Source of the DNA: Gordionus sp. m RMFG-2023
Lineage: Eukaryota; Nematomorpha; Gordioida; Chordodea; Parachordodidae
Assembly: GCF_954871325.1 (NCBI RefSeq)
Contig: NC_088776.1
Span: forward strand, 59,358,954 to 59,422,953
DNA length: 64,000 nucleotides
Direction: 5' to 3'
The notes beneath the pieces are model-generated. The model was not told the origin of the DNA. It made no database searches and saw only the letters and a program-made list of their open reading frames with translations. Positions within the stretch are counted from its first letter, which is position 1, and every line of letters begins with the position of its first letter. Position numbers and translations under genes: made by a program. Positions 43,040-55,760 of this stretch are shown one piece after another.

Positions 43040-45460
43040 TATACACCAACACCAGTATCGTGAGCAAGGTTCGGTCATTGAATATTACGGCTTTCATAAT
43101 ATTTATTTATATAGGGACTTTTAGTTATCTATATTAGATTTAACAGGATAAACTGGGCTGTGCATATGACAGTAAAGTCCTCGTAAAAAAATAGGAATGT
43201 TTAAATGAATACGAAATAAGACATTATATCAAGTCGATTTAATAAACGAATATCAACAAGGAACTATAGATCGTTCCTCAGAAAATATTTGCGCTAACCT
43301 TCAAATCGAGTTTCGCTAACAAATGGAATCTAGTTACTTTGTCAACCAAAAAATAATAATTATTATATTTTAATTTTCGTTTATAAACTCTCAATCTGCA
43401 GGGCAGTTGACTAGCTTAATTTTTTGCGGGTTATAGGGCGATCCGAAACCAGCCGGGTTTAATCTTCTCCCACCGCGATATTTAACTCATTCATTTAGCA
43501 CGTTGGTCTACTACCGGTCCTGACAAGAACGCACGTGACCTAGCATAACAACAAAAGACAAAAAAAATCAGGACAATACTAGCCAAGACACTACGGAATT
43601 ATAAGTAGGTTTATACGTTACTCTACGTATTCGCCAAAATATTCCTTCTCTTCTCATGATGAAATTCTACAGTATCGTGCTGATTTGATGGAAAACTTTT
43701 CCATTCTTTTTTAATTTTAAAATGTAATTGCAAATTAAATATATTAAACTTGCAAAATAATTGTTAGAGAATTTATAAATGTTTTATTTATACAATTTTC
43801 GCAAATTAAATACATTTTATTTTGTAATTATTTTTTTTTTCTGCGAAATTTAAATAATTATCAATCAAAAATAATATTCCTTTCCCCAATCCTAATTGGC
43901 AACGACATTCTTGCCAGTGGCAATTACGAAGGAAAGAAAGGGGGAGAGAGTCAGCCATTAGAGATCAGTAGGCTCCAATCCGACCCCATGATTTTAAAGG
44001 ATTCTTCGGCCAGGCTCGTCAAAAAAATTGCCCAGGTTACCCCGTCCCCTATTTGTAGGGGGTGGGGGTAATTTGATCTTCAGACCCATAATTCATTCAC
44101 ACTTTCCATTTTTTTTAAAAAAAATTTCTTTCTTTCTTTCATTTATTTATTATTTTTTCTTCTTCTATAAATAATCAAATAAAATCAAAAAAATGTGAGT
44201 TAATACGCAACCTATATATTTTATTTTTTAAATTTTTAATTTTATTGATTGCATCATACGATTGATTCATCCCCATATTAAATAAACCACATTGCGAAGA
44301 TGAAGAAAAAATATCGATATCGACCGTAATTTCTTCTTTTTTTTTTAAATCAATAAAATAAATTTTTTTTAAAAAAAAATGAATGAATGCTAAATAAATT
44401 GAATTATTTAAATGGGGGATGAGAGGGAGGTGGGGGGGTGTGGGTTAGTATGATAATTTTTTTAAAAAAAAAGAAAAATGGTGGATAACGAACAAAGACG
44501 AGATAATAACTGTGTAAACTGCGTTGTGTTTTTGAATGTTATAATATGTATTTGTGAATTGTGTATTATTTGATAAAAAATACAACGAATATAAATACAA
44601 AATCAATTATTTTTTTTTGCTTCTAGGACAGAGTTTGCGTTTTTTTATTGATGTTTATAAATTATTATCAATTTTGTAGCGATAACCATTTTTGAAATGA
44701 CCGAAACGCAAAAAAAATAATAATATACGTAATATTATAAAGATAATGATCGAGCAAAATTGGTCTAGCCAAGGGGTTATGGTCATAATTTTAGACATAA
44801 GGTTTCGCTAGTCCCTATTAGAGTTGACCTAAATAATTCACATACAATTGGACAATATTTAACTATCAATTCCGTCAATTTTTTACCGGGGAATTTTCGG
44901 GGATATAGAAATAGATTCATTTTAAAAAAAAACTCCCGCTCAAATTGAACAAGTCAAGAAATGTATCTTACCACCACCCCCCCCCCCCCTAACTCCTCCT
45001 CCTCTTTTGTATTAGTTTAAATACGCGCGCGTAAATTTGATAAAGATGCATCTCATAAGTATGTTTTTTTTGATGTTTTTTATAATTCTTATAATAAATA
45101 TATATAAAAAAAATATTTCTTTTATTGTATACATATAGAGAAATATTTATTAAAAAATAATTTTTTTTATAAAAGTGCGTTTACCTTTATACCTAATTTC
45201 TATATTTAAATAATAAATAAATAAATAATAAATATTTTATTTTATATTTATTTATTTTTATTATTTTTTTTTTAAATATGAACTTTTAAAAAAAAATTAA
45301 AAATCATATGATTTTTAAATTTTTTTCTTTTTTTTTTTAAAATGGCACAAATGATGTTCTCTAATAATTAAAAGAAATAAATAAATAAGAAAGTATGTTA
45401 TGTGTGTTTGTTATATAAGAAAGAATAATAAAAGATCTAATTTTTTTTTTTGTGAAAAGT
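43040..45460. other. Region without a recognisable gene
   Basis: AT-rich, with less AT-rich patches at 43430-43560 and 43900-44080 and a 13-base C run near 44977. Poly(A) and poly(T) tracts dominate from 44100 to 45400. No splice-supported frame was found. Confidence 0.35.
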
Positions 45461-45464
45461 TTTA

Positions 45465-45595
45465 TTTAAAATGTAGTCGACTAACTCAATATTTTATCCA
45501 GAAATAATATTACCCAAAGGCTGAAGAATTTGCTCAACGATGGCGCAACGGTTTGTGGAATTTATTAGCGAAATTGCGAGGCTTAGCATATTTTT
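45465..45595 (+). mobile_element. MITE family 1 fragment joined to MITE family 2
   Basis: CGACTAACTCAATATTTTATCC to GAGGCTTAGCATATTTTT matches the interior of family 1 (first string runs from 45478; its key part is CTAACTCAATATTTT). It runs directly into the family 2 copy at 45596, forming a chimera. Confidence 0.55.
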
Positions 45596-45898
45596 CCTAG
45601 ACTGACGATTCATTCATAATCAATAATGCATTCGAAAGCGTTTTTGAATGCAAATCAGCTGGACCCACCATTTTTGGTAACCCCCATATAGTAATTATTC
45701 TCGTGTTAAAATTAAAAACGACTATTTTGCTTCCTTATCACATCGATGATCAGGTAAATTCTTTAATAAAGTTTGCGTAAGACATAGGAATAAATTGGTC
45801 TCTAAAAAAATGATATGGGTAATCAAAATGGCGTCCCCAGCTGTTTTCATTGATGTACACTTTTAATGAATGAATCGTCAGTCTAGGTATTATTATAT
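45596..45898. mobile_element. MITE family 2, copy with worn ends
   Basis: CCTAGACTGACGATTCATTC to GTCAGTCTAGGTATTATTAT; it shares the interior of the 42692 copy closely but lacks the outermost bases at both ends. Confidence 0.75.
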
Positions 45899-46078
45899 CG
45901 TCGGCCTATTGGAGCGCTCCACTTGCGCAAATGTTTAAAAGGAGAAAATCTACATTAAAGTTTAAAATCAAATATAGGAAAAGCTTATTGATTTTGACAG
46001 AGCTATAACTTTAAAAAAAATTAATATTATTTAATCCAGTTTTTATTTTTAATTGGAAATAAATGAGTTATTATCCAC

Positions 46079-46289
46079 TAGTGTTGTTTAAACGGCTCGT
46101 TTTGAGCTGATTTTTAAAAACGGCTAACTAAATATCTTAGCCAGAAAAAATATTGCCTTAGCCCCCGAGATATCGCTAAATAGATGTCCAAACCTTTGTT
46201 CCTTCCACAAACAAAATCTTCATGCTTGCGTAAGATTATTCTAGATGAAATATTGAGTTAGCCGTTTTTAAAAACCGGCTCAATACACT
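46079..46289. mobile_element. MITE family 1, nearly complete copy
   Basis: TAGTGTTGTTTAAACGGCTC to GGCTCAATACACT; the right terminus has lost about 20 bp, so no target duplication can be read. Confidence 0.75.
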
Positions 46290-46745
46290 TCTAACTTAAA
46301 ATTTTTTTAAAATGTCGAGTGGAGAACCCAATTCTAGACCGACGATATGCTATTGGATAAAACTGAGACAACTTCCCCATAAAAAATTTTTTTTGATGAT
46401 TTTTCATTTTCATTTCGTTTTATAAAATCTTTTTTAATAAAATAGTTGGTTTGTGTTTTAATTAACCTTTTGAACGCGAAAAATTTAAGGAATCAATTAA
46501 TAAAATAATTTAAAAAAATATATATATATAAGAACATATGCTCAGTATAATTTTTTTTTATTAATTCAAGAGTTTTTTTTAAAAAAATATATCGCCGTTA
46601 TTAGCTATATGGCCGTGAAATGGTACCTCTCTCTGATAATATACAAATTTGATATCGGAATCTTATAGATCTAGATCTGGGTAATCCTTTTTCACCCCTT
46701 CTCCCCACCCCCTTCCAGCCAATATGATTATAATTTAATAATTAC

Positions 46746-49036
46746 TGTAGTAATTGTCATTATTTGTAAATTAAAGGATTTTGATTTTTTAGGTACGCAA
46801 ATTTGATATGTTAAAAATTATTATAAATAGGGAATTGGAAAATGTTAAAAAATTAAGTTATATTTTTCAGTTTTATATAATTTTTACTTTCTTAAAATTT
46901 TCCGTTAATTTTCTAACTTAATTAATAATTAACTTTTTCACGTATTTTTTTGTATTAAAAATGAAATATAAATTAAGGTAATTTTGTATTTGTTGTTATT
47001 ATATATATCAAATTAATTCTTAATTTTCTTATAGTGCGCACAAATCGAGCATTTTAAAAGCTGCGTTGCAAACGCAACATTTTAAATAAGTTCTTTAAAA
47101 AAAAGGATTTGTCTTTTGAAAATTATATTATCGTCTGCGTTCTTATTCCTTAAATTTCTAAATATTCCTTTTTAGGATATAAGTAAGATATTTATATTAC
47201 ATTTTATATAATATTGCACAGCGAATAATAAAAAAGTAATGAAAAAGCAAACCTATTTGCGTCTTTTAAAATGGTTGCTAACGCCAAATTGTAATTTTAC
47301 CAATTTGCACGAGGCCATTTGAAATGCATTATTTGCGCTTGAAACGCAGCGCTTGAAACGCAGCGTTTGAAACGCTCAATTTGTGCGCACTATTAATTTG
47401 GACAATCTGTGTCATAATATTACAGTGGGGTCAATAAGGAAAATAAAGATATTTTTTTTATTTTGGAATTCTTTTAGCCTAATCCGAATATATAATTATA
47501 ATAGGATTAACGGTAAGATAAGAAAAAACATTTATGGAGATAAATATTGTTAGGTACTTAGTTATTTTGGTATATTATTTTTAGAAAGATTAAGATCATT
47601 TTAAATTCGATATATATTAATTACTTTATATAAGAAAAGTGTAATACAGATTGATATTATTTAAGATTTTTGGTTAAAAATAATTTGTTTTTAATTATTT
47701 TTTTTGACATTATGTATTGCAAGAGAAGTGTAATAAAAGACAAAAGAGAAGGTAATTATAATAATAATGAGTGAATGATAAGAAGCAAAACAAGAAGAAT
47801 ATGAAGATAAAGTTGCAGTTAAAGAAATAGATAAAGGTTTGAAGATTAAGGAAAAAGTAGATGATAAAAGAAATTAGTTTTGTATTGGTTATAGGAGCAG
47901 GGATTAGTTTGATAAATTGTAAAATAGCTATAGAAGAATAAGAGCTAAACAATTAAATGGTAGTGTTTAAATTTATAGGTTTTTATGTGATGAAATTGAT
48001 AATAATTTTGTGGATTGCAACCCTGAAGATACAGCCGGAAATAGGTCCTTCTTACAATTGATGGAATCTGTTGGAACTGACCCAAGAAATCAAAATTAGA
48101 GTTGAGAAATAAGGTTAAATTAAGCAAGAGATAGTTCCCAAACTGAGAAATCGAACACCAGAGATTTAATCAGATATAGAACAATAAAGATTGATGGTCA
48201 GCATTCATAACAGATCATATATAAAGAAGTTGTATTATAGTTATTTAGATAGAGGTGAACTTATAAACCAACAGAATCTAATTAAGATTATGTTTTAGAT
48301 TTTAGAATTATTATAAAGTAACTATAGATCAAAAGGGAAGTGGAATATAAAATATAATTTCCGAATGATGTTGATATAGAGCAATTAAATAAATTTAAGA
48401 TTTGTAAAAGATACTTGAAAATATTCAGAGATTAAGATGAATATACAATTATTGTTATACAGATGTTGATGTCGGAAATAAATTCTTGACATTTAACTTA
48501 TATTTAAGGTGATAATATTTTAAGTCTAGGCTACGTTGAGGGTTAAATGGATTGTGGAAATTGACATAGGCATATAAATTTGGTATATCTGCTTAAGGTT
48601 TAATTAAGAGACAAAAATAATTAGGGATAGGAATGAAGATTTATAGAATCAGTAGTCGGTACATAAAGTTGTCATGGGCAAGAAGGCGTTATCAGACTAT
48701 AGAGCATTAGAAGCCACAAATAATAAACAAAAGATATAAAAATGAATTGTTAATGGGAGATTGTTAGAGACACAAACAGTATTGAGTCTAATTAAATGAA
48801 AAAGTGTCATAATTGTCATTATTTGTAAAATGTAAATTGATTATGTGGTTATTTTTAATTGAAGGATTTTTTTAGTATGCATATTTTATTTGTTAAAATT
48901 ATTAGAAATGTTTAAAAAGAAGTCGAGTGTAATGTAATAATTAAAGTTATATCTTTCAGTTTATAAATTTTACTTTCTTAATGTTCTGTTATTTTTAATT
49001 CTTTAGTTTCTTGACAACCTGTGTCATAATATTACA
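46746..49036 (+). mobile_element. Second LTR retroelement, old and without recognisable coding
   Basis: Direct repeats 46746-47424 and 48805-49036 share TAATTGTCATTATTTGTAAA near the start and TGTGTCATAATATTACA at the end. Flanks ATTAC and ATTAA are compatible with a 5-bp duplication. TGGGGTC follows the 5' LTR where a primer-binding site is expected. The 5' LTR is enlarged by a 361-bp MITE. LTR divergence and decayed interior suggest considerable age; superfamily undetermined. Confidence 0.6.
47032..47392. mobile_element. MITE family 3 inside the 5' LTR
   Basis: Terminal inverted repeats TAGTGCGCACAAAT on both sides, continuing into GAGCRTTTNAAANGCTGCGT. CAGCGYTTGAAACG is reiterated near the right end. 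TTA flanks both ends, a possible 3-bp duplication as in PIF/Harbinger-type elements; this assignment is tentative. Confidence 0.75.
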
Positions 49037-51160
49037 ATTAATAAGAACAAAATTATCGGAATATACCTTAAATAATATTTATATTACAATATTTAAAAAA
49101 AATCAGCTTTTATTTTTTTAAATTCAAACAAAATAAATTAAATTTTATCTCACATTAATTTATCAAATAAAATTCAAAATCTTTAGGACCTTCTATATTT
49201 TTTTTAAATAACCAGATAAAATCCCAAAGGATCCAAATCCATCCTCTGGTAAAGATATAGTTTAGATTCAACCAAGGGAAGGGCAGACTTGGGATGATAG
49301 TGCCAAAAAAAATGAATCATTGACTAAAATCGAGAGTGACAGAACAAATAATAATTCAGTCAAATTTGTAAAAGACTAGAAAATAATAATATATCATACA
49401 TAGATTTATGTAGGAATATCAGTAAAGCAGAGATGTAAAGGATACCCCTACCCAAAATGCCCATGGTACAATGAGACTCAAAATTTTTACAGATATACGT
49501 ATCTCAATATGCCTTAAAATAAGAAAATTTGTTTTGTTTATGAAGACAAGCAATGCCTATTAAAAAAAATATTGCTTATTAGGTGCATAGTCTATGTTAG
49601 CAATAAATAATATAAGTTGTGGGACTATCTTTTTATAACCAATTTAAAGTAGTAGGTTAAAAAATTTAAGTAATTTCATAGTTTTACTTTTTTTAAATTT
49701 AATTCTTATTTTCCAATCAAGATAATATATTGTCTTGTTTTATTGATAATAATGTAAATTTCTGATACAAAGATTTTCTTCGATTTTAATACAAATATTC
49801 ACTAAGATTAGATAGCTTTTAAGGGATATGTTGTAAATTTTTAAACTATATTAGGATAAACTTGTATAATATAAAGTCTGTAAGAATAATTTTTGTTTAT
49901 TAGCATAATTTTAGGAAAATATTTTTAAGGGGATAACATCTTTGGAAGAGTAAATTCAGGATGATTATATTAAAAATAATTATTAAAGTAAATGACAGAA
50001 CTTGGAGATCATAATCATAAGTATTATATTATAGTCACTCTATTCATCTTAATAATTTAATTACTATATACATCTATATAAATAGAGAATTTCACCATTT
50101 AATTATATATATCCAATTTAGGGAATCATCTATTCATTGAACTTATAATTTAAAATTTAACTACAAAGAGATTTGGCCATTCTTAAAAGATAAACACCAT
50201 ATTTAGGTGATAGACTTAAAACACATAAGATTAACTTTAAATTAAAAACCTTAAAATGAATGGGATTAACTTTAAATTGAAAGTTATAAAAATAATAATA
50301 GTTTTAAATCTGATATAAATTATTTACTATTCTGCTGTTTGTTATTGTAGTTGTAACGAATTAATAACATGACATGTGCAATAACTGACAGTATAAATTC
50401 TGAAGCTAAATTAATCATGGATAATCATTGACATAAAATATATACTTTTAATTTTTGAAATACGCCAAGAGGTGACTATAATAAATCATTAAAAAATCTG
50501 TCCAAATTTTTGATATAGATTGAATTGGATAGGATGCGACTGAATTCAACCTAGTACATTAACAAATTAATGAACTCCCTGAAAATTAACAAAATATATT
50601 AAAGTTATTAACTTTTTTTTATAATTGGCTATCATTTTTTTTTAATTTTAAGTAATTCCCAATTAATGGTGATCACGGATCCTTTTAAAATGTTACATAA
50701 ACTCAAATTGCCGTATTCCGAGAAAAATGTCTTTCACTCGGATCTCAAATAGAGCCTCATTTTGCCCTCTCCCCTATACGTTTTTTAAATAATTTATATA
50801 TTTGTTGTTTTAAATTATTTACTAAACTAGGGAGGGCTACGCCTTAGTTATTAACTAAATAAACAGATTTTTTTATGAAAATAAAAAATCATATATAAAA
50901 TGTAATGAATGCTTCATAAACGCAACAAGATTAATAATAAACTAAACAACTCTAACTGTGATGGATTATAAAGTTTTTAAAAGACTTATGAGTATAAGAT
51001 CCACTAAAAGAAATACCTTCATACAATTGATCCTCTTCTATTTTTTAAATTATGAATTGTCATTATTATGTTTGATGAACAAAACAAGGATTATCTTATC
51101 ACATCGGAAAATAACCTTTTAAATTCCTTGACTCCTTGGAAATCTTAGGCATTTTCATGT
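49037..51160. other. AT-rich region without recognisable features
   Basis: No gene, no terminal repeats and no motif worth naming were found. Confidence 0.4.
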
Positions 51161-51667
51161 CAGACGGTGTTTTAAATAAGCTCGTTTTTTTGAAAAAAAT
51201 GATTAATGGCGTTCCTTTTATTTTTGACGAACTTTGAATGTGAACGCTTTCCTTTTTATGACGAACGTGTTCAAACACTTTTTATTTTATTTGACAATTT
51301 TAATTTATACGAATTTTTTAAGAAAAAAGTCTTAAATTTTATAGTCAACTGTTTTTCCTTTTCCACAATCGATTTTTTTAACACGTCATATTATAGTTTG
51401 TTAATTAGAATATTATTGTTTATATTTTGATTTAATAGATTAGCATATAGCATGGATATTATTATTTCATCATCTGATTCTGAAATTCAAAATCAGATGA
51501 TTTTACATTACCATGGCCCATATATGATAAATAATTTATAGTACTTATATTGAAGAAACTAATTCAATACTTACCAAATGTAAAATGTGCCTAAGAAATA
51601 TTTTAACAGTTTTAAAATCTTCAGGTTCCAATTTAAAACGACATTAGATTGCAATATTAATTATAAT

Positions 51668-51716
51668 ATATAACTAAGTAATATTATATAACTAAGTAAT
51701 ATTATATAACTAAGTA
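51668..51716. repeat. 18-bp tandem repeat, three copies
   Basis: TATAACTAAGTAATATTA is repeated three times, the last copy diverging at its end. Confidence 0.8.
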
Positions 51717-52414
51717 AAATGATTAAATTGAAGAAGAAATGCATTTGGGCTATTTAACCCAGCAATAACGATAGTTATTTTAAAATTAAAGAAAATAAGT
51801 TACCTAAAATATGGTAAATCATTGATAAACGCAGTAATAAATTGGATTAATAAAAGGTATTTAACCTAAAGATCAATATGTTTTTTCTGAAATTTTACAT
51901 CCAATATTCAAGCTACAAGGGCCATGGATATAACTTTCACAGAACGAACCTATAAATAATAAACTAGCGTTATTGAAAAAATGCATTTGAAAACCTAGAA
52001 AGAAATGATAATGTAAGAATTCTTAATTTCGGGATATCCTTTTTTTTGAGGAGGAAATAGAGGGATGGATTGGAGTAGGATAACTTATCTCAATTTTTTG
52101 AAGCAAAAGACAAACAATAAATTTTTTTAATAAATTCCCCATGTTAAAGTAATTGTTCATTAAGTATATTATCGCAATCCCCTCATCTGCCCCTGTAGAG
52201 CGCGTTTTTAATATAATTAATGCTGTTTTTAATGCCAAACGTTCTTGTCTATCAGTTAAAATTTTTTTAAAAAACAATTGATATTAAAAATTAACAAGAA
52301 AATTTTTTATAAATAAAAATATCTTTTTATTCGCTATATTATATTGCATTTATAATTATATTATCAAAATAAACTATATTATTTTTTAGCATGGCTAATA
52401 TATTGTGTTAAACC

Positions 52415-52436
52415 CAATGACATATATATGTCATTG
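52415..52436. mobile_element. Minimal palindrome matching MITE family 2 ends
   Basis: A perfect 22-bp palindrome of the form CAATGACATAT plus its reverse complement: exactly the outer 11 bp of MITE family 2 back to back. It is flanked by GTTAAACC (52407-52414) and GTTAAAAC (52437-52444), an 8-bp near-duplication. Confidence 0.5.
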
Positions 52437-52606
52437 GTTAAAACATATAAGACATTTATTTATTATATTAAATTATATTTAAAAAAATTTATCATAAAAT
52501 TTTGACCGAACGTGAACGCGTTCCTTTTTTTTTAAAGTGAAAGTGTTTGATTTTTGTCGATGAACGGTGAACGCGTTTGATCTTTTTAGAAATGTTTATA
52601 GCACTA

Positions 52607-53375
52607 GAGTAAGGTTGTTGAATAATATAAATTATTATCTGTTATTCATATTCTATCTTTATTTTAGTTTTATAAGTCGTAATTGTGTTATTCATATTAT
52701 GTCTTTATTTTAGTCGTAACGTATATTATTCATTATACCTTTATTTTAGTTTTACTTTAAGATTATATTTTCATTTTAGTTTTACTTTAAGTTAACCTTT
52801 TTATATTTATTCAAATTTAGTAAAAAGATATATATATATGTTATAAAAAAGATATAAAATAGATAAAAAAATAATAGTTTTACTTTTCTTCATGTTGCCT
52901 AGGTTGAGGAATGGCAAAAAATACTCGCCACTATGTAATGCATTTTTTTAAATTTTTTTTAAAACAATTTTTTTTTTCTTCCATATTTTATTATGGTGAG
53001 ATGTTATATGCAAAAACATTAAATAAAATAAAAAATAAAATCCTATATAAGGAAGGCATATTAAGGTAAAAATTATTTTTACAATGTTTTCTTTTAAATT
53101 GATAAATATACCATATGAAGTGTCTATCTATGACATCCTTTGGGAATTTACGTATGATAGTGACATCTAATATTCAAGAGAACCCACTAGTGGTGATGTC
53201 ATATTTAAATTTTTTAGTCTCAAAGAGAAGCTTCGATATTTTGAATAACTAAACGGAAAATATTATGCTTATAATGATTTGGAGTTTATACAACTCCGTT
53301 GTATATTTTTAAAAATATAACGTGTCATTATTAATTTCAAATGATTATATGATATATTATAAAAATTATCAATAA
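52607..53375. other. AT-rich region before the Ty3/Gypsy fossil
   Basis: May include the 5' LTR of the Gypsy element, but no matching downstream repeat was found, so LTRs cannot be assigned. Confidence 0.3.
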
Positions 53376-55760
53376 ATGGACACTAAACCTGATTTCATAT
53401 TTTATAAATTTCCAACACTGAGATTTACTTAGATAGTGTTAAGTTATTTATCGACCAGCACATTACCGGACTCCATTAAAATAAATACTTTACTTAATAA
53501 TTTATCTGATGATGTGTTTGATAATATTAAATCAATTTGCTCTGATACCGATATATTAGATCTTAAGATAGTGATTAAGAAATTGGGATACCTTTTACCT
53601 AGACAAGATAAAAATATTTTAATATATAAATTTAATTTAACACATCAGAATTCGAGTGAGAATTTCATGCAATGGTACATAAGAGTATCAAAGTTGCATA
53701 AAAAATGCAATTTTTCAGACGACAGTAGTTAAAGAAAAATTACTTACATCTACCTTAAATGACAAAAAAAAATATAAATTTTGTAAAAATATTAATTTAA
53801 CCTTAAACGAAATGTTGGAGTTAGGAAGTAGAAGATTAGATAGTATTAATGATAAACCAGATATTGATAATATAAGTTATATGAATCACGATAAAAAGTC
53901 TGATAAAGATAAAAACTTTAACAATATATGACAATAATAATTATTTTAGACCTGATAATAATTTTAGAAACAATTTTAGAAATAATTATGATAATAGAGA
54001 TAATAATTATAATAGGAATAAAAATAGGAATTACGACAATAATAATAATTTTAGATACTATGATAGGAATTACGGTAATAATAATTCTAGATACCAAGAT
54101 AATTATAATAACTATAACTACAACAACTATCGCTACAACAATAATAATCAATCTAATTATGGTAGAAATAATACATGGCATGATAATAATCAAAGAAAAC
54201 AGATCCAATACGGTGACGGAAATCGTAACAATTCCCAATCTTATAGCAACAATTCAAATAATTATAGAGGTAGCGACAACAGTCAGAGAAAGCAAATACA
54301 ATATAACAACAATTCAAATAATTATTGTGGTAGCGACAACAATAATAGAAAGCAAATACAATACAACAACAATGATTACAATATGAATATTGAAGAGAAA
54401 GTCGACTCTACAAAGAATAAAGATGATAACGATTTTAATGTTAACAACTTATCTGGGGACATGCTTAATGATAAAGATAATGCATTTATGACTACTTTAA
54501 AAGTGAATGATATTGTTACAAGTATGCAAGTTGATACAGGTTCCAAACATACTATCATACCTCATGGTCTGGCTAAAAAACTTGGTGTTAGAGATGTTAA
54601 GAAATCCGAGTTACAACTTACCGCTTATGACGGAAATTTAATTAAGATCATCGGCATTACACAAGTTAAAGTGACTTATGAAGGTATCTCAAAATATTTA
54701 CAAGCGGTAGTCGTTGAATCAAGGAAAAATGCCTTGTTAGGACGTACATGGATCAACGATTTCAAAAATATTTTAAATAAATTTATAGCAAATATTGACA
54801 CTAAGATGAAATAAAAAAATTGATTAAAGAGTGCGAATCCAAATTGACTAACGGGCCAATCAACAAAGCAAGTGTCAAGTTACATTTAAAAAGAGATGCC
54901 CAACCTAAAATTATACCACCTAGACGTATTCCTTATTCAAAAGTTGATCTTGTGAGCAATGAACATAAAAAATGGATACATGATAAAATTTGAGCCTGTG
55001 AATGATGTCCGATGGGCAAGTCCTATCACCGCCACAAAGATGATGGGAGCATTAGGCTTTGTGTTGATTTTAAGGACACTGTAAACCCAGCTCTTGAAGA
55101 TTTTAGATACCCTCTAGAAACGAATTAATGATCTAAATAGCTAAACTTTCAGAAGGAAAAATTTTTACGAAGATTGACTTTAAAAATGCTTTCTTACAGG
55201 TCCCGATTGATAAGAGTTGCAGAAATATTTTAACTATATCTACGCACAAGGGATTTTACCGATTTACTAGACTTCCTTTTGAGCTTAAGACCTTATCTGC
55301 AATCTTCCAACAAATCATGGATGAAATCTTCCGTGACATGGAAGACGTCATATTTTATATTGATGATTTACTTATAACTGGGGAAAACGATAAAGCCCAC
55401 CTTAATAACATAAAAAAAGTGTTTGATAGAATATCATCCTTTGGGCTAATACCTAATCTCAACAAAAGTGTTCTTTAAAAATAAAGTGAGGTTCCTGGGT
55501 CATGATATTGACGCCAAGGGAATTCATGCTAATCACGACAAAATTGAAGCAATAATATGCCAGAACCAAAATCAGCTGCTGAATTATCAACGTTTCTGGG
55601 AATGGCTGGCTACTATAGAAAATTTTTGAACAATTTTGCAGAAATAGCCGATCCTCTATATAAAAAAAATGGGCTTGGAACTTAGAACACTCTAAAAGTT
55701 TTAATCATCTTAAGAAGTTGATTAGTCTTCATCCTGCTTAGACATATTTTAACCCTGAAT
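53376..55760 (+). mobile_element. Ty3/Gypsy retrotransposon fossil (gag, protease, part of RT)
   Basis: In order: a gag-like region (53376-53900), an Asn-rich low-complexity tract with a 60-bp tandem duplication (about 53920-54375), an aspartic protease with the VDTGS active-site motif near 54530, and a reverse transcriptase from about 54870 with DFKNAFLQVP and the YIDD catalytic box, then the FLGMAGYYRKF block typical of Ty3/Gypsy. It is broken in several places; RNase H, integrase and both LTRs are not visible. Moderately old. Confidence 0.85.

Larger units (their letters stand above)
51161..52606 (+). mobile_element. hAT element with GAACG subterminal repeats
   Basis: GAACG/CGTTC units recur at 51212-51275 and 52505-52580. 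The right end, reversed, is TAGTGCTATAAAC, related to the hAT ends at 29212. Between them, 52171-52281 encodes IAIPSSAPVERVFNIINAVF and a stop, the dimerisation tail of a hAT transposase. The rest of the transposase is gone. The left end (CAGACGGTGTTTT) is less certain. Confidence 0.6.

Noticed and set aside
47710-48127. Two minus-strand frames of 80 and 60 codons, Phe-rich
   Set aside because: They are antisense to purine-rich interior of the second LTR element, hydrophobic by composition, with no domain.
53928-54386. Ile/Thr-rich 152-codon frame and its antisense 106-codon partner
   Set aside because: These are off-frame readings of the Asn-rich low-complexity tract of the Ty3/Gypsy fossil.
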